NCBI GenBank assembly: GCA_015232165.1
Contig: JADGAE010000053.1
Location: forward strand, 1 to 9,478
Direction: 5' to 3'
Source: Nitrospirota bacterium
GTDB lineage: Bacteria; Nitrospirota; Thermodesulfovibrionia; Thermodesulfovibrionales; Magnetobacteriaceae
Length of the DNA stretch: 9,478 bases
A program made the translations under genes and the position numbers. The first letter of the stretch is position 1, and the number at the start of each line of letters is the position of its first letter. Below are positions 7,034 through 9,478 of this stretch, piece after piece. Below the pieces are notes generated by a model. The model did no database searches, had not been told where the DNA came from, and was given only the letters and a program-made list of their open reading frames with translations.

Positions 7034-7202
7034 CTATTTACAGGTATCAGTGGCGGCTCCAAACACGCTCATAAACGCCTCGTCTTTAATGACCACTATG
7101 ACCTTCTCGCCGTTGTTTATAACAAGCGTGGGAAAGGTCTCGCGCGTATTGAACTTCCTGACCTTACCTAAGAGCTTGTCCCTGGAGTCACGGTCGGCCA
7201 GG
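7034..7202 (-). pseudogene. truncated tandem copy of the glutaredoxin-like gene (3' part only)
   Basis: This stretch repeats the last two-thirds of the glutaredoxin gene lying just upstream, at an offset of 163 bp. Positions 7113-7202 correspond to 7276-7365, including an unbroken identical run of more than 35 bp. The encoded residues include DRDSRDKLLGKVRKF and NTRETFPTLVINNGEKV, so the cis-Pro TFPT motif is kept. The N-terminal beta strand and the CPAC redox motif are missing. Similarity begins only a few bases after the stop of the intact gene. The frame stays open from TTG 7261 or ATG 7252, overlapping the intact gene out of frame, so a short CxxC-less protein of about 72 aa could in principle be made. 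I favour a remnant of a second full gene that lost its 5' half. The stop TAG is at 7034-7036. Confidence 0.7.
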
Positions 7203-7211
7203 GCTGACGTC

Positions 7212-7475
7212 TCATTGCCCTCCAAACTCGCCTGTAAGAGCCGACTCGTCATAACCCACAATAACCCTCTCTCCCTTGTTTATAACAAGCGTGGGAAAGG
7301 TCTCGCGCGTATTAAACCTCCTGACCTCACCTAATAGCTTATCCCTGGAGTCACGGTCAACCAGGTCAAGCTCTACAAGCACATACTCTATATTGCTTTT
7401 ATCAAGCAAGTCTTTTGTCTTCTTACACGCCGGACATGTGCTTAAGGCAAAGAGGATTATATTTCTCTCTTTCAT
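7212..7475 (-). CDS. glutaredoxin-like thioredoxin-fold protein
   Basis: This 87-aa small cytoplasmic thiol-redox protein has the thioredoxin fold in its minimal, NrdH/glutaredoxin-like form. The redox pair is C14-P-A-C17 in LSTCPACKKTKDLL, the cis-proline loop is TFPT (59-62, P61), and VIVGYDE (71-77) matches the usual VxGFD/E strand-turn. The start at ATG 7475 is set by a perfect AAGGAGG 7 nt upstream (7489-7483); an upstream extension to 7511 would run into the preceding gene and is rejected. The stop of the Isf-like gene at 7490 abuts this ribosome-binding site, so the two are clearly in one operon. The electron donor is unknown: a glutathione-type, thioredoxin-reductase or ferredoxin-linked reductase is possible. 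A likely role is reducing disulfides in neighbours such as the peroxiredoxin. A truncated copy follows downstream. Confidence 0.85.
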   Translation of the reverse strand: MKERNIILFALSTCPACKKTKDLLDKSNIEYVLVELDLVDRDSRDKLLGEVRRFNTRETFPTLVINKGERVIVGYDESALTGEFGGQ

Positions 7476-7489
7476 ATCCAAACCTCCTT

Positions 7490-8080
7490 TTATGTCTGAG
7501 CACACTGCCATCCTTCTATTAATTTTACAGTGGCGGCATAGACATCGTTGTACGCAGTGGGATGTCCCTGTATGGCACCCTTCTTGTCAATCCCTGTAAA
7601 GAAGAGGCTCTGATGCCGGGCGACACTGATGGTTCTAAAAAACGCCGTGGCAGTGGCCTCCGCCGCCCTGAATCCGGTCTCCTTCTTCATCCCGCCAACA
7701 AGGATTACGAGTCCCTCTCTGGCATGTTCTGTCTCTGCAATTGGCCGGTTCAACAGGTACTTCTCACACCACAGGGCCTGACTCCTGTCTATAAGGCACT
7801 TGACCTGTGACGGCAACCCAAAGAAAAACACGGGACTGGCCAGTATGAATTTATGCCCCTCATATATGGCCCTGTAGACCTCTGCCATGTCGTCGTGGAC
7901 AACACACTCTCCCGTTGTGTCACATCCGCCACAGTTGGTGCAGGGGGCAATGTCCATCATATGAGGTCTGAAGATGGTCATCTGCGCCCCTGTCTCTTTT
8001 ATTGCCCCCGTGACCACATCCAGCAACAGGTCGGTGTTTCCACCCGCCCTGGGACTGGACTGAAAAACTACAATTCTCAC
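7490..8080 (-). CDS. flavodoxin-fold NAD(P)H-dependent oxidoreductase, iron-sulfur flavoprotein (Isf)-like
   Basis: This 196-aa protein has a flavodoxin-like FMN fold. The phosphate-binding start QSSPRAGGNTDLLL (7-20) and the ASPVFFFGLPSQVKCLIDR segment (81-99) are typical of FMN-dependent reductases. Between them C47, C50, C53 and C59 form a compact CxxCxxCx5C motif, PCTNCGGCDTTGEC, like that holding the [4Fe-4S] cluster in Isf proteins of anaerobes. Characterised Isf proteins can reduce O2 and H2O2, which fits the surrounding detoxification genes, but some relatives with similar Cys patterns carry no cluster. The start codon is GTG at 8080, preceded by AAAAAGGG about 8 nt upstream, and the N-terminal MRIVVFQSSP fits the family. 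It lies 13 bp after the peroxiredoxin stop. It may alternatively serve as a general NAD(P)H:quinone or electron-shuttle reductase. Confidence 0.85.
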   Translation of the reverse strand: MRIVVFQSSPRAGGNTDLLLDVVTGAIKETGAQMTIFRPHMMDIAPCTNCGGCDTTGECVVHDDMAEVYRAIYEGHKFILASPVFFFGLPSQVKCLIDRSQALWCEKYLLNRPIAETEHAREGLVILVGGMKKETGFRAAEATATAFFRTISVARHQSLFFTGIDKKGAIQGHPTAYNDVYAATVKLIEGWQCAQT

Positions 8081-8093
8081 GGATTAACCCTTT

Positions 8094-8729
8094 TTAGTGT
8101 AACGCTTCAAAGACCTTTCCAACCAGGTCTGCCGAGGGTTTGAGTGTCTTGTCACCGGCTTCTTTCCACTTGGCTGGACAGGCCTCCTCACCGTGCTGTG
8201 ACAGATAGGTGTTGGCCTTGAGTTTGCGCAGTACCTCGTCAAAGTTTCTACCCAGGTTGTAGAAGTTTATCTCGGAATTCATGAGTGTGCCATCAGGGCT
8301 GATAATGAAAGTGCCTCTGAGGTCAAGGCCGTTAGATTCGTTATATACGCCAAAGAGTTTCGATACATAGGCCGTATGGTCGGCCCCCATGATGTACTTT
8401 ACGTTGGCCAGGGATTTCTCATGTTGTTGCCAGGCCAGGTGTACGAACTTGGTATCGGTGCTGATGGTTATCAGCTCTGCTCCGAGCTTCTTGAACTCTT
8501 CATAGCGCTCGGCAAGCGCCTCAAACTCCGTGGCACACACAAACGTAAAGTCCGCGGGATAGAACACCAACACTACCCACTTACCTTCATTTGTGAGATC
8601 ATCCATGGATATCTCTCCAAACTGCCCATTTGCCGGCTCATAGGTCTCCAATGTGAAATCGGGCACTGTATGACCAACCCTCAACCCACAACACATGTCG
8701 TCCATATCATCATCAAAATCATCCGTCAT
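8094..8729 (-). CDS. 2-Cys peroxiredoxin (AhpC/Prx1 family)
   Basis: This 211-aa thiol peroxidase reduces H2O2, alkyl hydroperoxides or peroxynitrite. The active site PADFTFVCATE (58-68) holds Thr62 and the peroxidatic Cys65, and the conserved Arg138 is in DLRGTFIISPDG. The resolving Cys184 is in EEACPAKW, as in typical dimeric 2-Cys enzymes. Two features are unusual. The first 12 residues are very acidic (MTDDFDDDMDDM), and a vicinal Cys13-Cys14 pair precedes the first beta strand. ATG at 8729 has a perfect AAGGAGG 8 nt upstream. It sits between superoxide reductase and the Isf-like flavoprotein, so the peroxide made by the former could be removed here. No AhpF-type reductase is present; the glutaredoxin-like protein two genes downstream is a candidate reductant, by inference only. 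Confidence 0.95.
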   Translation of the reverse strand: MTDDFDDDMDDMCCGLRVGHTVPDFTLETYEPANGQFGEISMDDLTNEGKWVVLVFYPADFTFVCATEFEALAERYEEFKKLGAELITISTDTKFVHLAWQQHEKSLANVKYIMGADHTAYVSKLFGVYNESNGLDLRGTFIISPDGTLMNSEINFYNLGRNFDEVLRKLKANTYLSQHGEEACPAKWKEAGDKTLKPSADLVGKVFEALH

Positions 8730-8788
8730 CTAAAAAACCTCCTTCTATGCCCTGACCTCTGATAGGGTCAATGCCAATAATATGCAAT

Positions 8789-8804
8789 GGGGACCCAGGT
8801 CCCC
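8789..8804 (-). other. perfect inverted repeat (stem-loop) between superoxide reductase and peroxiredoxin genes
   Basis: GGGGACCCAGGTCCCC can form a 6-bp GC-rich stem with a 4-nt loop. It begins 7 nt past the superoxide reductase stop on the transcribed strand. No U-tract follows, so it is not a classical intrinsic terminator. It may be an attenuator, an RNA-stability element, or part of the promoter/operator region for the peroxiredoxin. A second weak inverted repeat (TGACC at 8753-8757 with GGTCA at 8766-8770) lies nearer the peroxiredoxin ribosome-binding site. Confidence 0.5.
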
Positions 8805-8811
8805 GTGTGTG

Positions 8812-9186
8812 TTAATCGGTAACGGTGATCTCCTTTGAGGTCTCCCATTGACCATGCAGGTTGCATCTCTCTACAACCCGCAGTGTGGTTGTCCTGTGCT
8901 TACCGTGCTTAACAAGCGTTACCGTGACATCGGGTTTGGTAAACACCGGTGTAAGGTCTATCCTGGCATTAAAGTTCTGTCCAAAGTAAACGTCGATCCA
9001 CTGGATGTGGTGGGCCTCCTCCATGACGTGGGGGATTGCACCTATCTTGATGGTAACCTTAAAGGGCTCACCGGCCTTTACCGTATCGGGGCACTCAATG
9101 ACCGGCATGTGTTTCTTTTCCGAATCGGTCGGGTTGTTTGGGTCTGCGGGTCTATTCATCCCGCAAAACAGGCTCTTTTCAGACAT
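8812..9186 (-). CDS. superoxide reductase, neelaredoxin type (1Fe-SOR)
   Basis: This 124-aa cytoplasmic non-haem iron enzyme reduces superoxide to H2O2 without making O2, using electrons usually supplied by rubredoxin. The four His and one Cys that bind the square-pyramidal iron are visible by position: H26 in EKKHMPVIE, H53 and H59 in IPHVMEEAHHIQWID, and C108 and H111 in ERCNLHGQWE. The catalytic Lys25 precedes H26. There is no N-terminal desulforedoxin domain, so it is the single-iron class. The usual EKH motif reads EKKH here, so the Glu that normally ligates oxidised iron is a Lys at position 24, with Glu23 one residue further away. ATG at 9186 has AAGGAGG 7 nt upstream. It lies 24 bp downstream of a rubredoxin gene, its natural donor. 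Confidence 0.93.
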   Translation of the reverse strand: MSEKSLFCGMNRPADPNNPTDSEKKHMPVIECPDTVKAGEPFKVTIKIGAIPHVMEEAHHIQWIDVYFGQNFNARIDLTPVFTKPDVTVTLVKHGKHRTTTLRVVERCNLHGQWETSKEITVTD

Positions 9187-9210
9187 CTCACTACCTCCTT
9201 AGTCCAAGCA

Positions 9211-9339
9211 TTATACCTCTTCAAAGGCTTCCTTTGGGGCATTACAGACCGGGCACGTATAATCGTCAGGGAGATCGTTAAAGTGCGTACCCTCCTTTGA
9301 CTCGTCGTAGACCCAACCGCATACTGTACACCTATACAT
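9211..9339 (-). CDS. rubredoxin, short form (42 aa)
   Basis: This small electron carrier binds one iron through four cysteines. The two metal-binding knuckles are clear: C4-T-V-C7-G at the N terminus and C29-P-V-C32-N near the C terminus, with the conserved aromatic residues Y2, Y11, F20 and F39 and the [11 protein letters not shown] signature (22-32). At 42 aa it is about ten residues shorter than common rubredoxins (52-54 aa); the missing part is the loop between the first knuckle and the FxDLP motif. Desulfovibrio desulfuricans has a comparable loop-deleted rubredoxin of 45 residues. ATG at 9339 has AAGGAGG 9 nt upstream and the stop TAA is at 9211-9213. Its position immediately before superoxide reductase identifies it as the probable electron donor. 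Confidence 0.92.
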   Translation of the reverse strand: MYRCTVCGWVYDESKEGTHFNDLPDDYTCPVCNAPKEAFEEV

Positions 9340-9376
9340 GGATATTATCCTCCTTAATCTTGCAGGGATTGGTTCT

Positions 9377-9478
9377 TTACTCAAATCCCTTGTGATATTG
9401 CTTTACCTCTCTGGCAAAGTTTCGACCAAACTCATAACACGTATTTACATCGTCCAGGGACGGATGATACTGTATCTG
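9377..9478 (-). CDS. C-terminal end of a protein cut by the window edge (possibly an A-type flavoprotein)
   Basis: Only the last 33 codons are present, ending with TAA at 9377-9379. The visible tail includes [21 protein letters not shown] and then a basic, polar end, QYHKGFE. The pattern of a Pro-Ser followed by an amphipathic helix with xxCxExGxxxA resembles the final helix of flavodoxin-fold proteins such as FprA/rubredoxin:oxygen oxidoreductase. That would fit a gene lying 37 bp upstream of rubredoxin, but the fragment is too short for a firm call. The frame is open to the edge and it is on the same strand as the redox genes, so it probably belongs to the same operon. Confidence 0.5.
   Translation of the reverse strand, partial: QIQYHPSLDDVNTCYEFGRNFAREVKQYHKGFE

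Noticed and set aside
7212..7511. Longer 99-aa version of the glutaredoxin-like gene starting at 7511
   Set aside because: The extra 12 residues overlap the end of the Isf-like gene, while ATG 7475 has a perfect ribosome-binding site and fits the family start.
8848..9300. 150-codon open frame on the plus strand
   Set aside because: It is antisense to the superoxide reductase and rubredoxin genes, both of which have intact motifs and ribosome-binding sites.

Overview
The window reads as chromosomal DNA from an anaerobic or microaerophilic Gram-negative bacterium. The support is a superoxide reductase, a rubredoxin, an iron-sulfur-flavoprotein-like enzyme and a ferredoxin-dependent 2-oxoacid oxidoreductase subunit, together with cell-surface sugar-nucleotide genes. 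I suspect Nitrospirota or Desulfobacterota, but only from general gene content; no marker gene here settles it.

Left part (1-2274, + strand): a GC-rich repeat at 1-82 is followed by an NAD-dependent sugar epimerase/dehydratase (186-1142) and a VorB-type alpha subunit of a 2-oxoacid:ferredoxin oxidoreductase (1195-2274). No partner subunits of the oxidoreductase are present. A convergent tetratricopeptide-repeat (TPR) gene (2349-3302, - strand) follows. Upstream of it, at 3349-3433, lies an inverted copy of the repeat found at 1-82, so the two copies bracket the epimerase, vorB and TPR genes.

Right part (3481 to the right edge, all - strand): this looks like one long transcription unit read right to left. 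Its order is the C-terminal end of an unidentified protein (possibly an A-type flavoprotein), a short rubredoxin (42 aa), superoxide reductase, a 2-Cys peroxiredoxin, an Isf-like flavoprotein, a glutaredoxin-like protein, a truncated tandem copy of that glutaredoxin, a FabF-like ketoacyl synthase, a WbpA-like UDP-sugar 6-dehydrogenase and a UDP-glucuronate-4-epimerase-type enzyme. The last three genes are joined by two 4-bp ATGA overlaps. An AT-rich hairpin with a U-tract lies just after the last stop and probably ends the unit.

The right half combines an anaerobe's oxygen and peroxide defence set (rubredoxin reduces superoxide reductase; peroxiredoxin and the Isf-like protein handle peroxide; glutaredoxin handles thiols) with a lipid/sugar set that would supply uronic-acid sugar nucleotides and possibly an acyl chain for a surface glycoconjugate. 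No RNA genes, CRISPR arrays or transposases were seen.
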